Assembly (NCBI GenBank): GCA_964571965.1 | Contig: CAZNFQ010000001.1 | Location: 32,932-96,931 of the forward strand | Direction: 5' to 3' | Length of the DNA: 64,000 nucleotides | Source of the DNA: Sabulitectum sp964571965 | GTDB lineage: Bacteria > Fermentibacterota > Fermentibacteria > Fermentibacterales > JCC-6 | Part shown: piece by piece, positions 42,684-51,803 of the stretch | Position numbering within the stretch: position 1 is the first letter of the stretch | Layout: each line of letters starts with the position of its first letter | Notes under the pieces: generated by a model | What the model saw: the letters and a program-made list of their open reading frames with translations, nothing else | The model's database searches: none | What the model was told of the DNA's origin: nothing | Made by a program: the position numbers and the translations under genes

Positions 42684-43984
42684 TGACACCCGGCGAAACT
42701 GTCAGCTGGCTTGACAAGCATGTCATAGGCCAGAAAGAGGCCAAACGAACGGTTGCTATCGCCCTGCGGAACAGATACAGAAGAAGGCTCGTCGAAGAAC
42801 CCATGCGTTCGGAGATCTACCCCAGCAATCTGATCATGATGGGTCCCACAGGGGTTGGTAAAACCGAAATAGCCAGAAGAATAGCAGGTCTGGCAGGGGC
42901 TCCGTTCGTTAAAGTTGAGGCCACCAAATACACTGAAACCGGCTATGTGGGAAGGGACGTCGAGGGTATAATCCGCGATCTTGTCCGCACGGCGGTAAAC
43001 CTTGCCACGAAGAAAGCCAGGGAAAAGAAAAAGCTGGAAGCTGAAAGTATGGTACAGCACCGGCTCCTGGCGGCGCTTCAGTCTTCCGGACCCGATATGG
43101 GAACCCCTGAAACCCTGAAACTGCTCCTTGAGAAGGGAAGACTCGAGGAAGTGGAAATAGAGCTCACCGTCTCGGAGAAAGCCATGGGTGTAGAGGTTTT
43201 TCCAATGGTTCCGGGACAGGGGTTCGATAATCAGCTGAATGACCAGATGAAAAAGATGCTGGACAAGGTCATAGGAAGAAGACGGAAAAAACTGCGCATG
43301 ACCGTGGCCAATGCCAGAAAGAAGATTTTCGACGATGAAATGGAGAGGATACTGGAGGGGGGAGACCACATCAGGGAGGGTATCAGACTTGCCCAGGATG
43401 AAGGAATAGTGTTCATCGATGAGATCGATAAAATAATCGGCTCCGAGGGGGGAAGCGGACCTGATGTTTCAAGAATGGGCGTTCAGAGAGATCTCCTGCC
43501 CCTTGTTGAGGGAAGCACGGTTCCCACTAAGTACGGCCCTGTAAAAACCGACCATATACTTTTCATTGCAGCCGGCGCATTCCACGGCAGCAGCCCTTCC
43601 GACCTTATTCCGGAGCTTCAGGGAAGATTCCCCCTGCGGGTTTCCCTGGATCCCCTCTCCGAGGATGATCTGCTGAGGATACTCACGGAACCTGAGAACT
43701 GCATACTTGATCAGTATCTGAAACTGCTGGAAGCTGACGGTCTTCAGCTCTTCGTGGATGCAAAGGCAAAGAGGCAGATAGCCCATACCGCAAGACACCT
43801 GAATGAAGAGAAAGAGGATATCGGCGCAAGAAGACTCCGATCCGTTCTCTCCTACCTTCTGGACGAGTATCTTTACGGTGCACCGGACATGGTCACAGGA
43901 AAAGCAAGACTCACCGGACGCAAGGCGGAGGAAAGGCTGGGACTGCTGGTTGAAAGAAGCAGCGAAGAGGGTTATATATTATGA
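42668..43984 (+). CDS. hslU: HslU, ATPase/unfoldase subunit of HslUV
   Basis: About 438 residues from ATG 42668 with GGAGGA three bases upstream; ATG 42683, at a TAATG junction with the hslV stop, is an equally plausible start. Walker A is MGPTGVGKTEIARR, the pore loop TGYVGRDVEG, Walker B IVFIDEIDKIIG, and the C-terminus ends in YIL, the tail that docks into HslV. The intermediate I-domain (about residues 110-230) is present. It unfolds substrates and feeds HslV. Confidence 0.96.
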   Translation: MRSGVMTPGETVSWLDKHVIGQKEAKRTVAIALRNRYRRRLVEEPMRSEIYPSNLIMMGPTGVGKTEIARRIAGLAGAPFVKVEATKYTETGYVGRDVEGIIRDLVRTAVNLATKKAREKKKLEAESMVQHRLLAALQSSGPDMGTPETLKLLLEKGRLEEVEIELTVSEKAMGVEVFPMVPGQGFDNQLNDQMKKMLDKVIGRRRKKLRMTVANARKKIFDDEMERILEGGDHIREGIRLAQDEGIVFIDEIDKIIGSEGGSGPDVSRMGVQRDLLPLVEGSTVPTKYGPVKTDHILFIAAGAFHGSSPSDLIPELQGRFPLRVSLDPLSEDDLLRILTEPENCILDQYLKLLEADGLQLFVDAKAKRQIAHTARHLNEEKEDIGARRLRSVLSYLLDEYLYGAPDMVTGKARLTGRKAEERLGLLVERSSEEGYIL

Positions 43985-44016
43985 GATCGCTGTCAGGAAA
44001 GTAAGAGGGGGATAGT

Positions 44017-44595
44017 ATGCACAGGTCAGGCAATGAGATAGCCTATAAGATCGTTTACTACGGTCCGGGGCTTTCCGGCAAAACCACAAATCTTCGAGGT
44101 ATCAGGGATCTTATAGCCCCTGAGAACAGAGGAAGACTGGTGACCCTCTGTACCAGATGTGAAAGAACCGTTTTCTTCGATTTCCTTCCTGTGAATTTCG
44201 CAAGGATCGGCGATACAAGGCTCAAGCTTCATTTGTATTCCGTTCCGGGCCAGGCATATTACGCCCTGAGCCGCCGGGTGATACTTGACGGGGTAGACGG
44301 CATAGTCTTCGTTGCGGACAGCCAGAAAGAAAGAGCAGAGGCCAATCTGAATACTGTGGATGACCTTGAGCACAATCTTAAGAGCTACGGTCTCGATATT
44401 TCCATGATCCCGATAGTTCTTCAGTTCAACAAGCGTGATCTGCCCGGGATCATGTCCACCGAAGACATGAACAGAGACCTGAACAGGTTTGGCTGGCCTA
44501 CGGTTGATTCCGTTGCAATAGGCGGCAGCGGTCCTGCTGAAACCCTGAAGATCATCGCCGCTAAAATTGCCAAGCGCCATGCGCGCATCGGCTGA
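44017..44595 (+). CDS. MglA-like small GTPase (second copy)
   Basis: 192 residues from ATG 44017 with AGGGGG upstream. G1 is YYGPGLSGKTTNLRGI, closest to classic MglA; G3 region is HLYSVPGQAYYALSRRVIL; G4 is QFNKRDLPG. It differs from the copy at 34199 in much of the chain, so this is not a recent duplicate. Neighbours are hslU (33 nt upstream) and an STT3-like membrane protein that starts within its 3' end. No MglB-like gene is present. Polarity or motility control is the family role; here it is inferred only. Confidence 0.9.
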   Translation: MHRSGNEIAYKIVYYGPGLSGKTTNLRGIRDLIAPENRGRLVTLCTRCERTVFFDFLPVNFARIGDTRLKLHLYSVPGQAYYALSRRVILDGVDGIVFVADSQKERAEANLNTVDDLEHNLKSYGLDISMIPIVLQFNKRDLPGIMSTEDMNRDLNRFGWPTVDSVAIGGSGPAETLKIIAAKIAKRHARIG

Positions 44596-46726
44596 CCTGC
44601 TGAACAAATACAGAATTACATTTCTCCTCCTTCTTATCATGGCGGGGGGATATGTTTTCCGCACGGTTTTCGCAACCGCCGTAATGCCTCCTCCCCTCAG
44701 AATGCAGGGCGAAACCACACAGGCCTACAGATATGCAGCGCTGGTCTCTTCAGGTGAAGGAATTCCTGAGGTGGACACTCTGGTCATGCGTCCCGGGGGA
44801 ATGGTAACCGGGGATAACTCCATTTTCGAAGAGTACATAGCAGGGGGCATCCACCGTTTGACCGGGGGCGATCTGAACGATTTTCTGAGAATATTCTCCA
44901 GATTGTTCCCCCTCTTTTCCATACCGGTCCTTTTCCTGTGGATGAGGAACAGCGGTTTCAATGCAGGGGAATCCTTCACTGGTGCCGCACTTTACAGCGT
45001 AATTCTTCCCGCCCTTCTAAGGACCAGAGGAGAAAGCCTGTACAGGGAAACAGTGGCTCTGCCCATCATTTTCGCAGCCCTGATGCTTGCAGATCTTTCA
45101 AGAAAAAAAGAAACCCGCAGGGATCTGGTATTTTCAGCAGCAGGTGCCCTTCTGTTCTTCTGCGCCCTTGCCGCATGGAAGGTAACCGCCTTCCTTGCTT
45201 TTCTTCTGTTCGTATGGTTCAGTTTTTCAGCAACCAGAAAAACCACGGTTATCCCTTTTGCCTCTGCGCAGCTGATCGCTTCCATTACCCTCTCTCACAT
45301 GATCCACGACGGGGCTCTACACTCACCTGCAACCGTTATGGCGGTTTTCGCCGTGATAGCCTCGGTTACCGGGAAACGCAGGATATGCTCCTGGGCCGGC
45401 ATTGGTCTTGCAATACTCGCCTCGATCCTCTTCCAGTCCTCTTCAACAGGTCATGTCACCTCTGTAATCCTGGCAAAATTCAGATTTCTCTTCAGGCATC
45501 CTGAAAACCCCCTTCTCCTTGACGAGGATGCAAGATTGTTCTGGGTAAGCGGATACACCAGTCCATCTCCTGGTCAGATAATTCTGCTGTTCGGAGCGGC
45601 TCTCGCAGTGTCCGCTGCAGGTGTCAGGAGGTTTTTCAAACAGGCATCAGGAACTCTGCTTCTCTGGCTCTTTCCCGTATCCGTTGCCGGATATCTTCTT
45701 TTCGACAGGCTTCATGTAATCCTGGCATTCGGTGTGATTCCTCCTCTGATCGCATCTCTCCGAGGCAATAAATACCTGCTTGCCGGGGTTGTCGCCGTTT
45801 TCGGCACACTCTCCATGTATGTTCCTGCAGAGGCGGGTATCCTGGCCGATTCTGGTTTCCATATGGGAGAGTCCGGTTCCCTGCTCACAGACAGCGAACT
45901 CACAGGGCTGCTGTCCTGGTCCGGCGAACACAGAGGTACGGTGCTTTCCTACTGGCATATTTCCGGTCTTCTCTCCGCCTATGCGGAAACACCTGTGGTC
46001 ACCCACACTTTTTTCGAGAGCAGGGTCAACCGTGAAACCATAGTTGAGTTTGCAAGACGCATCTACGGAACTGAAGATGAAATGGCTTCATTCATGGAGG
46101 AAAAGAAAGCCCATTATCTGGTTTATCAGGCTGACTTCGTTTTTGACAGGTCACCCCAGGGGCTCCTGTACCTTGCCGGGCTCACAGAGGTTCCCGACGG
46201 ATCTCTGGCCGTGAGACTTCACTACTACCCCGAGTCTCTTTCAAGGCTTGCTCCTGTCTGGCAGGGCCCTTCACTGCGGGTCTTTGCCCTGGACGAGGCT
46301 CCCTCTGATTCCCTGAAGAGGTACGTGCTCTGGGACAGGGATTACGGCGGTTTCATCAGCGACTATCCCTCAGCATTTGCCGCCGTGATGTCGCCGGTTG
46401 AAACCGGCCTTTATCTCGGGGGAACGGGAATGGAAACAGGTAATGCGTATAAAATCTCCGCCGCTCTGCTTCTTCTTGCTGAATCACCTGATGAAGTTCC
46501 ATCGGATGCGTCCATAGAGCTTCTTCAGAATCTGCTTATGGCCCATCTGTACGGAGACTACCCCCTGGAGAGGCTTGCAGACGACTTTGAAACATATCTC
46601 GATGCCTGGGGACCTGATCCCCAGCTGCGCCTGGATCTCATCAGACTTCTCCGGAACGGGGGAATGGAGGAAAGGGCTGAGCATCACATCAATATTCTCC
46701 AGAATACAGGAAGGCAGGGTTCATGA
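44579..46726 (+). CDS. Multi-spanning membrane protein, STT3/GT-C-like
   Basis: About 715 residues from ATG 44579, overlapping the GTPase by 17 nt (ATG 44567 is possible). A first helix leads to an external loop with MQGETTQAYRYAALV; about eleven further helices follow, and the last 270 residues are soluble. The second external loop (RTRGESLYRETVALPIIF) and the overall plan recall STT3/AglB oligosaccharyltransferases, and VLSYWHISG sits where the WWDYG motif occurs, but that motif itself is missing. I would call it a GT-C-type transferase with moderate confidence. It overlaps dapF by four bases. Confidence 0.65.
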   Translation: MRASADLLNKYRITFLLLLIMAGGYVFRTVFATAVMPPPLRMQGETTQAYRYAALVSSGEGIPEVDTLVMRPGGMVTGDNSIFEEYIAGGIHRLTGGDLNDFLRIFSRLFPLFSIPVLFLWMRNSGFNAGESFTGAALYSVILPALLRTRGESLYRETVALPIIFAALMLADLSRKKETRRDLVFSAAGALLFFCALAAWKVTAFLAFLLFVWFSFSATRKTTVIPFASAQLIASITLSHMIHDGALHSPATVMAVFAVIASVTGKRRICSWAGIGLAILASILFQSSSTGHVTSVILAKFRFLFRHPENPLLLDEDARLFWVSGYTSPSPGQIILLFGAALAVSAAGVRRFFKQASGTLLLWLFPVSVAGYLLFDRLHVILAFGVIPPLIASLRGNKYLLAGVVAVFGTLSMYVPAEAGILADSGFHMGESGSLLTDSELTGLLSWSGEHRGTVLSYWHISGLLSAYAETPVVTHTFFESRVNRETIVEFARRIYGTEDEMASFMEEKKAHYLVYQADFVFDRSPQGLLYLAGLTEVPDGSLAVRLHYYPESLSRLAPVWQGPSLRVFALDEAPSDSLKRYVLWDRDYGGFISDYPSAFAAVMSPVETGLYLGGTGMETGNAYKISAALLLLAESPDEVPSDASIELLQNLLMAHLYGDYPLERLADDFETYLDAWGPDPQLRLDLIRLLRNGGMEERAEHHINILQNTGRQGS

Positions 46727-47517
46727 AATTCTGGAAGATGAGCGGTGCCGGTAACGATTTCATAATGGTGGATAACCGCAGGGGAGATCATACCGCGGAT
46801 CTTTCTCCGGAAAGAATTGCTTCCCTCTGCAGGCGGGGTCTCTCCGTGGGTGCAGACGGTCTTATAGAGATAATGGAGAGCGCCGGGAACAGCTTCAGAA
46901 TGAGATACAGCAATTCAGACGGAGGAGAAGCCGAGATGTGCGGCAACGGCGCCAGATGCATCTGCCGCTTCGCCTGTGAACTGGGTATGGTATCCATGGG
47001 TGATGAGTTTTCCTTTGAAAGTGCCGCTGGGGTTCACAGAGGCCTTGTCACAGGCGATGCCGAAGCCAGGATATGGATGACGGAGCCAGTTCTTCACTGG
47101 CCAAAGGGAAAGATCCTTACCGGAACGGAACTTGAGGCCGGTTTTGCAGATACAGGCGTTCCGCATGCTGTTGTCTTCACCGAAGACACTGAGGATGGCA
47201 CATTCGAGAAGTATGCCCCACTGGTAAGGTCAGCGGCGGAGTTCGGTCCCCGGGGAGCAAATGCCAACTGGGTGAAGGTGCTGCCGGACGGTTCGTTGTC
47301 AATGAGAACATGGGAGCGGGGAGTCGAGGGTGAAACCCTTGCATGCGGAACCGGTGCCGTGGCTTCGGCCCTTATAGCCTCAACGGTGCATGGGTATGTA
47401 ACCCTTCCTGTTACGATAAATGTAAGAAGCGGCCTCAAACTGGTGGTGGGAAATGACCACAGCGGATGGTGGCTTCAGGGAGAATCTCGTTTTATATACC
47501 GTGGTGAGACCTTATGA
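46723..47517 (+). CDS. dapF: Diaminopimelate epimerase
   Basis: 264 residues. The two catalytic Cys are in CGNGARCICRFA and LACGTGAVASALIA. The start MKFWKMSGAGNDFIMVDNR is the family consensus. DapF converts LL- to meso-diaminopimelate for lysine and peptidoglycan. The two-Cys active site is complete. A tRNA gene begins eight bases after its stop. Confidence 0.96.
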   Translation: MKFWKMSGAGNDFIMVDNRRGDHTADLSPERIASLCRRGLSVGADGLIEIMESAGNSFRMRYSNSDGGEAEMCGNGARCICRFACELGMVSMGDEFSFESAAGVHRGLVTGDAEARIWMTEPVLHWPKGKILTGTELEAGFADTGVPHAVVFTEDTEDGTFEKYAPLVRSAAEFGPRGANANWVKVLPDGSLSMRTWERGVEGETLACGTGAVASALIASTVHGYVTLPVTINVRSGLKLVVGNDHSGWWLQGESRFIYRGETL

Positions 47518-47525
47518 CTTACAGA

Positions 47526-47601
47526 GCGGGCATAACTCAGTTGGCAGAGTGTCAGCTTCCCAAGCTGAATGTCGCGGGTTCGATCCCCGTTGCCCGCTCC
47601 A
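47526..47601 (+). tRNA. tRNA-Gly (anticodon CCC)
   Basis: A 76-base cloverleaf including an encoded CCA end. The acceptor stem GCGGGCA/TGCCCGC is perfect (7 bp), the D stem is ACTC/GAGT, the anticodon stem TCAGC/GCTGA and the loop TTCCCAA, giving anticodon CCC at 47559-47561, which reads GGG. The T arm has TTCGATC in its loop. It sits between dapF and the next protein gene with gaps of 8 and 16 bases and no separate terminator. Confidence 0.95.
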
Positions 47602-47617
47602 TACATTCGAGGCCTGA

Positions 47618-48199
47618 ATGACCTTTCTCATTATTTTTTACCTTTTGTCAACATCGGCATCAGCAGATGATATCTGGCAGTTAAGGTCCGGAGTGATCCC
47701 TGTTCAGGGTGCGTCTGTCTCATCCGGCTCCAATTACAGTTCGGCAATCAACGGGCTTTCAGCCCACATGAACGGTGAAGAGCTTCGTGATGGTCTCGAG
47801 TCGGGTTATGGGAGGCTTCTTTTCCCCCTTGCCGGAAACCTTGTCAGATCAGGTTACACAGCAGAAGCAGAGCTGTTCTGGCTCCATTCAGATGATGCCC
47901 CTGCAAATAGAGGGGAACTCCTGGCGGCCCTTTCCTGGTTTGGACGATACCAGCTCTATTCTCTGATGACGGACAGGGCGGAAACCCCTCCGGATATGGA
48001 GGGAAGGCTGCACGAGGATCACTGTGCCGCAGTTTGTTCGGCTGGCTGGATGACCGTGCGAAGTGACGGCCTTTTTCATCCTGAAGAACTTGTTCAGAAG
48101 GGGGATCTTATCCTTCTTTCACGGTATTTTCCCCGTTTCTCCGGCCTGGACTTCCTGCCCCTTTCTGAACTTGACCGCCCGCCCTCAGAGGGAGAATGA
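47618..48199 (+). CDS. Hypothetical secreted protein, 193 aa
   Basis: No family recognised. The first 17 residues (MTFLIIFYLLSTSASAD) form a Sec signal peptide with an Ala-x-Ala-like cleavage site. The mature part is about 175 residues, acidic, with helical segments (AAINGL-like AINGLSAHMNGEELRDG and SGYTAEAELFWLHSD) that could be TPR-like. It follows the tRNA by 16 bases and overlaps pgsA by four bases (ATGA). It could be a periplasmic factor of the phospholipid/polymer block, but nothing fixes the role. Confidence 0.7.
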   Translation: MTFLIIFYLLSTSASADDIWQLRSGVIPVQGASVSSGSNYSSAINGLSAHMNGEELRDGLESGYGRLLFPLAGNLVRSGYTAEAELFWLHSDDAPANRGELLAALSWFGRYQLYSLMTDRAETPPDMEGRLHEDHCAAVCSAGWMTVRSDGLFHPEELVQKGDLILLSRYFPRFSGLDFLPLSELDRPPSEGE

Positions 48200-48825
48200 T
48201 GTTCGAGAAAGCCAGATTAAGACAGAATGCCCAGCTGGAAGCGGCTGTGGACATGATAAAACGTTCTCAGCAGCAGATTCCAATTGGACCTGCTCTTGTT
48301 TCCTGGATACGCATCGTTCTTCTTCCTCTCTGTGTCTGGTGCGGATGGAACGGTAATTACGAAGGAATGTTCTGGCTTGCCCTCACCGCCTCTTCAAGTG
48401 ATTACTTCGACGGCTGGTTCGCAAGAAGGTCGAAACAGTCATCCACTCCCGGGAAAACCCTGGACATGCTGGCAGACAAACTGTTTCTTTCCGTAATGCT
48501 TATTTTCCTGGCAAGACTTGGTGCAGTAAAGCCGGAACTGGCTCTAATCCCCGCATGGTATCACATAACCGTGGTTCTGGGTCTTCTTATGGTGTCCTGG
48601 AGCCTGAGCATTCCCGTGGTGGCCATCACCACAAGCGAGAGGCTCACCATCATACTCAGCTACATTCTCGTGATCACCGCTACAGGAGCCCTTGCCTACC
48701 CGGAGAAGAGTATTTTCGCTAAACTCAGCGGAATTACCCAGATATTCACCCCGATAGCAGTCATACTTGGAACCATAAGCTACTTCAGGTTTTCAAGAAG
48801 ACTTATACAGAGGTACATGAAATGA
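48196..48825 (+). CDS. pgsA: CDP-alcohol phosphatidyltransferase (PgsA-like)
   Basis: 209 residues. The CDP-alcohol phosphotransferase motif D-x2-DG-x2-AR-x8-G-x3-D-x3-D is exact, spanning SDYFDGWFARRSK through KTLDMLADK. About six membrane helices follow the usual plan. Length and context favour phosphatidylglycerophosphate synthase, which makes the phosphatidylglycerol precursor from CDP-diacylglycerol and glycerol-3-phosphate. An inositol- or serine-type relative cannot be ruled out by eye. Overlaps both neighbours by four bases. Confidence 0.85.
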   Translation: MMFEKARLRQNAQLEAAVDMIKRSQQQIPIGPALVSWIRIVLLPLCVWCGWNGNYEGMFWLALTASSSDYFDGWFARRSKQSSTPGKTLDMLADKLFLSVMLIFLARLGAVKPELALIPAWYHITVVLGLLMVSWSLSIPVVAITTSERLTIILSYILVITATGALAYPEKSIFAKLSGITQIFTPIAVILGTISYFRFSRRLIQRYMK

Positions 48826-49487
48826 TTTTCCTCCTGATCCTCATGGCCTCATCGGCTTTAGAGCTGGAAAACGAAGGCCATCTTGCCCGTGCAGGTGCCG
48901 CCTGGCAGCGTGAAGGCAGCATCCAGGGACAGGCAAGGATAATGGGCAGACTTCTTGAAGAAGCTCTTTATGCAGGCGACGGGGAAAGGGCTCTGCTTCT
49001 TATCAGTGAACTCGAGCCGGTTTGCGGAGACACTTCTCTGGTACGCTTCTGGAGGGCGAGGATAGCATGGAGCGCAGGATTGCCTGAGCTTGCAGCAGCG
49101 GAACTCGACCAGGTGTGTACCTCTGACCCCTGGCTTCTGCACCGGGCACAGGGAACTGCCGCTCTCTACAGGGGACAGGGCTCCGAGGCAGCTTACCAGT
49201 TCATCCTGGCCACAGCAGCGGCAGAAACTGCCAGAAGAAAGTTCTGGAGCGGGATCGACCTGTGCTGCGCCTATCTTCTTGAAGGAATGACAGACCAGGC
49301 ACTGGCCCTGTCCGAGCTGCTTTTATACAATTATCCGGCAGACGCCATGGCAGAAGTCATGTACGGTCTCTGCCTCCATTTGTCCGGACAATACTCCAGG
49401 GCTTCCGGAGTGCTCTCCGGAGTCAGCGGGGAAAGCGCCGCTGCAAAAAGGCTTGCGTATATCCTTATGGAAGGATTTGAACAGTGA
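48822..49487 (+). CDS. TPR-like repeat protein, 221 aa
   Basis: A hydrophobic start (MIFLLILMASSALE) that could be a signal peptide or anchor precedes helix pairs with A-x3-A-x7-A spacing (ALYAGDGERALLLISEL, LPELAAAELDQV, GMTDQALALSELLLY), the pattern of TPR or Sel1-like repeats. Such proteins scaffold others on the membrane. It lies between pgsA and a GT9-like gene, all with four-base overlaps, so it may help organise surface-polymer enzymes. No specific function is readable. Confidence 0.65.
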   Translation: MIFLLILMASSALELENEGHLARAGAAWQREGSIQGQARIMGRLLEEALYAGDGERALLLISELEPVCGDTSLVRFWRARIAWSAGLPELAAAELDQVCTSDPWLLHRAQGTAALYRGQGSEAAYQFILATAAAETARRKFWSGIDLCCAYLLEGMTDQALALSELLLYNYPADAMAEVMYGLCLHLSGQYSRASGVLSGVSGESAAAKRLAYILMEGFEQ

Positions 49488-50374
49488 AAATATTCAGAAA
49501 GCTTTTCGGGAACAGACGACAGGAAAGGGTCAGTTCCAACTGGAATGAATTCACTTTCCCGGGGGATGTGAATAATCCGAGCTCCGTTGGTGTTTTTGCC
49601 TCTTCGGAAGTAAGCAGTATCTGGTCAGCGGTTTACATGGCAAGGGCTCTTCAGGAATCGTATCCCGATACCACCCTCCATTTCGTGGTTCACAGAGACC
49701 TGGCTGAAATTGCCGGATTCCTGCCCTGGAAACCCGAGATTCACGTTTACGACAGCGATCCCGGAGCCGCCGAGCCTGAAGTTCCCGGTGAAATGCTTCT
49801 CTTCGTGGCAGAACCCGATGATGAACTTCTTCGTTTCGTGGAGAAATCCTCACCTGCGGCCTGTGTCTCCTTCGCAGATCATCCTGCTGTGAACATCCAG
49901 GTTAAGATAGAGGAGGAACTGCTGCCCGGGGCAATAGGAAACATGATGCAGGTACTGAAACTGAAAAGCATTGATAAGTGGGTTCCCGAGGCTCCGGCCA
50001 TTCTTTCCGAGAAGGCCTCAGCAATACTCTCTCCGGTGTCCCACCGAACGCTGCCCTACATTCTGGCCACCGAGGCCGTGGCGTCCATACTGGAGAAGAA
50101 GAGGGCGGAGATACCTCTTAAACTGGTGATTACAGACGGCAAAACGTCCAGCATTCCCCCCGGAACCGACCAGCCTCTGATGGCCGCTATCGTGGCGGGA
50201 GCCTCTGCGGTCATTACCACCAACCGCGATATCTGGATTCACGCTTCCGCACTGAGGATACCGGTCATAGGTCTAGACAGAAAAGGAACCTTCAAAGGAT
50301 GGGACAGGGAAGCGGTCACAGGCGACACGCAGTTCCTGGAAGAATGGGCTGCGCTGATCAGAAGGGGCTGGTAG
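49484..50374 (+). CDS. GT9-like protein, divergent
   Basis: 296 residues from GTG 49484. The layout recalls family 9 transferases: a first strand VGVFASSEVSSIWSAVYMARAL, a HFVVHRDLAEIAG-type second strand and, late, VAGASAVITTNRDIWIHASALRIPVIGLD, where GT9 proteins bind the nucleotide sugar. The usual GD-x-(I/V)-L element and the PxSGP-like Asp-Ser-Gly are absent or changed, so it may be inactive or a distant relative. It sits just ahead of tagD. Assignment is tentative. Confidence 0.5.
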   Translation: MKIFRKLFGNRRQERVSSNWNEFTFPGDVNNPSSVGVFASSEVSSIWSAVYMARALQESYPDTTLHFVVHRDLAEIAGFLPWKPEIHVYDSDPGAAEPEVPGEMLLFVAEPDDELLRFVEKSSPAACVSFADHPAVNIQVKIEEELLPGAIGNMMQVLKLKSIDKWVPEAPAILSEKASAILSPVSHRTLPYILATEAVASILEKKRAEIPLKLVITDGKTSSIPPGTDQPLMAAIVAGASAVITTNRDIWIHASALRIPVIGLDRKGTFKGWDREAVTGDTQFLEEWAALIRRGW

Positions 50375-50376
50375 AA

Positions 50377-50778
50377 TTGAAGAAGGTGATCACCTACGGA
50401 ACATTCGATCTTTTTCATATAGGCCATCTGAACCTTCTTCGAAGGGCAAGGGAACTTGGTGACTATCTGGTGGTGGCGGTATCCACAGATGAATTCAATG
50501 CCGGCAAGCACAAACAGTGTGTCTACCCCTATGAGCACAGAGCCAAAATAGTGGAAGCCATAACATATGTGGACATGGTCATACCGGAGACCAGCTGGAA
50601 ACAGAAAACTGAAGACGTGAAGAAATATGGCATAGACGTCTTCGTGATCGGTGACGACTGGGAAGGAGAATTCGATTTTCTGAAGGAATTCTGTGAAGTG
50701 ATCTACCTTCCCAGAACCGATCATATTTCCACCACCAGTGTGAAGCACAGTCTGCAGAACGGTGAAACCATCAGCTGA
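50377..50778 (+). CDS. tagD: Glycerol-3-phosphate cytidylyltransferase (TagD-like)
   Basis: 133 residues from TTG 50377, with AAGGGG about nine bases upstream; in-frame ATG 50299 lies inside the preceding gene. VITYGTFDLFHIGHLNLLRRA carries the HxGH nucleotidyl-transfer motif, and ISTTSVKHS is the RTxGISTT-type end. Length and order match TagD, which makes CDP-glycerol for teichoic acids; some relatives use ethanolamine phosphate or erythritol phosphate. The three TagF-like genes in this block support the CDP-glycerol reading. Shares one base with the next gene. Confidence 0.88.
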   Translation: MKKVITYGTFDLFHIGHLNLLRRARELGDYLVVAVSTDEFNAGKHKQCVYPYEHRAKIVEAITYVDMVIPETSWKQKTEDVKKYGIDVFVIGDDWEGEFDFLKEFCEVIYLPRTDHISTTSVKHSLQNGETIS

Positions 50779-51803
50779 TGAGACTTCTTTTCTATGTTTC
50801 CAAGCTATACTCGATACCGGTGGTCAGCCCTGTTTTCCTTGAGGCTGAAAGAAGAGGGATACCCTGCGCCTTCTACGTGAGCAGCAAGGTTAGAAAAAGA
50901 CTGCCTGATCACTTTCTTTCCTCTCCGGTCTTCACCGAACTGGACCGGGCCTGTGAATACCAGCCGGATTACGTACTCTGTCCCGGAAACTTCGTCGATT
51001 TCCGTCTGCCCGGGGTGAAAGTGGAGCTTTTTCATGGTATCGGAATAGAAAAGCCATCACACTACAGGATCAGGCATTTCTTCGACTACTATTTCACATC
51101 GGGCCCTCTGGTAACGGAACGATATATGGAAATGCAGCGTAAGCACCGCTACTTCAGAACCTTCGAAACAGGCTGGCCCAAGATCGATCACATACTGAAC
51201 TATCCAACCGGTGGACTCAGGGAGAGATACGGCATTCCGGCTGACAATAAGGTGATCCTGTACGCTCCAACCCACAGCAGGACCATGGCGTCAGCAGACT
51301 GCATTTTACCTTCCCTTAAGGAAGCTCCCGGGATAAACGAGACCTGGTTCTGCAAACCGCATGAGTTCATGAACAGAGACACTGCAGCTCAACTGAATGA
51401 TTCAGGGATAACCATGATGGACTCATACGACATTACACCTTACCTGCACCTTGCCGATGTGCTTATATCGGATACTTCCTCCGTGGTCTACGAGTTCATG
51501 GCCCTGGATAAGCCGGTTGTCACCTTTCGAACCCTGGGAGCCAGAGACAAGGGGATAAACATCGTATCCCCGGCGGAACTCAGGGAGGCAGTTGACCGGT
51601 CACTGGAACGACCGGAAGAATTCAGCGCTGCCCGGAAAGAACACATGGCCCGGGTGAACCCCAGACTGGACGGCGGAATATCCGGTGGAATACTGGATCT
51701 GCTTCAGTCAGGACCTGAACCGGCAGGCAGGAAACCTTTGAACCTGTTCAGAAAAATGCAGGTGGTCTGGCACGGTATCTTCAGAAAAGGCTACTTGAGG
51801 TAG
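50778..51803 (+). CDS. CDP-glycerol glycerophosphotransferase-like (TagF family), copy 1
   Basis: 341 residues. The family core is visible: ILYAPTHSRT, then the VLISDTSSVVYEFMALDKPVVTF stretch, where the Ser/Thr and Glu bind CDP-glycerol. GT-B fold, cytoplasmic, peripheral. TagF-family enzymes transfer glycerol phosphate from CDP-glycerol to a lipid-linked acceptor. It begins at the last base of tagD, so donor synthesis and use are coupled. The 3' end overlaps a convergent GT9 gene by 13 bases. Confidence 0.82.
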   Translation: MRLLFYVSKLYSIPVVSPVFLEAERRGIPCAFYVSSKVRKRLPDHFLSSPVFTELDRACEYQPDYVLCPGNFVDFRLPGVKVELFHGIGIEKPSHYRIRHFFDYYFTSGPLVTERYMEMQRKHRYFRTFETGWPKIDHILNYPTGGLRERYGIPADNKVILYAPTHSRTMASADCILPSLKEAPGINETWFCKPHEFMNRDTAAQLNDSGITMMDSYDITPYLHLADVLISDTSSVVYEFMALDKPVVTFRTLGARDKGINIVSPAELREAVDRSLERPEEFSAARKEHMARVNPRLDGGISGGILDLLQSGPEPAGRKPLNLFRKMQVVWHGIFRKGYLR

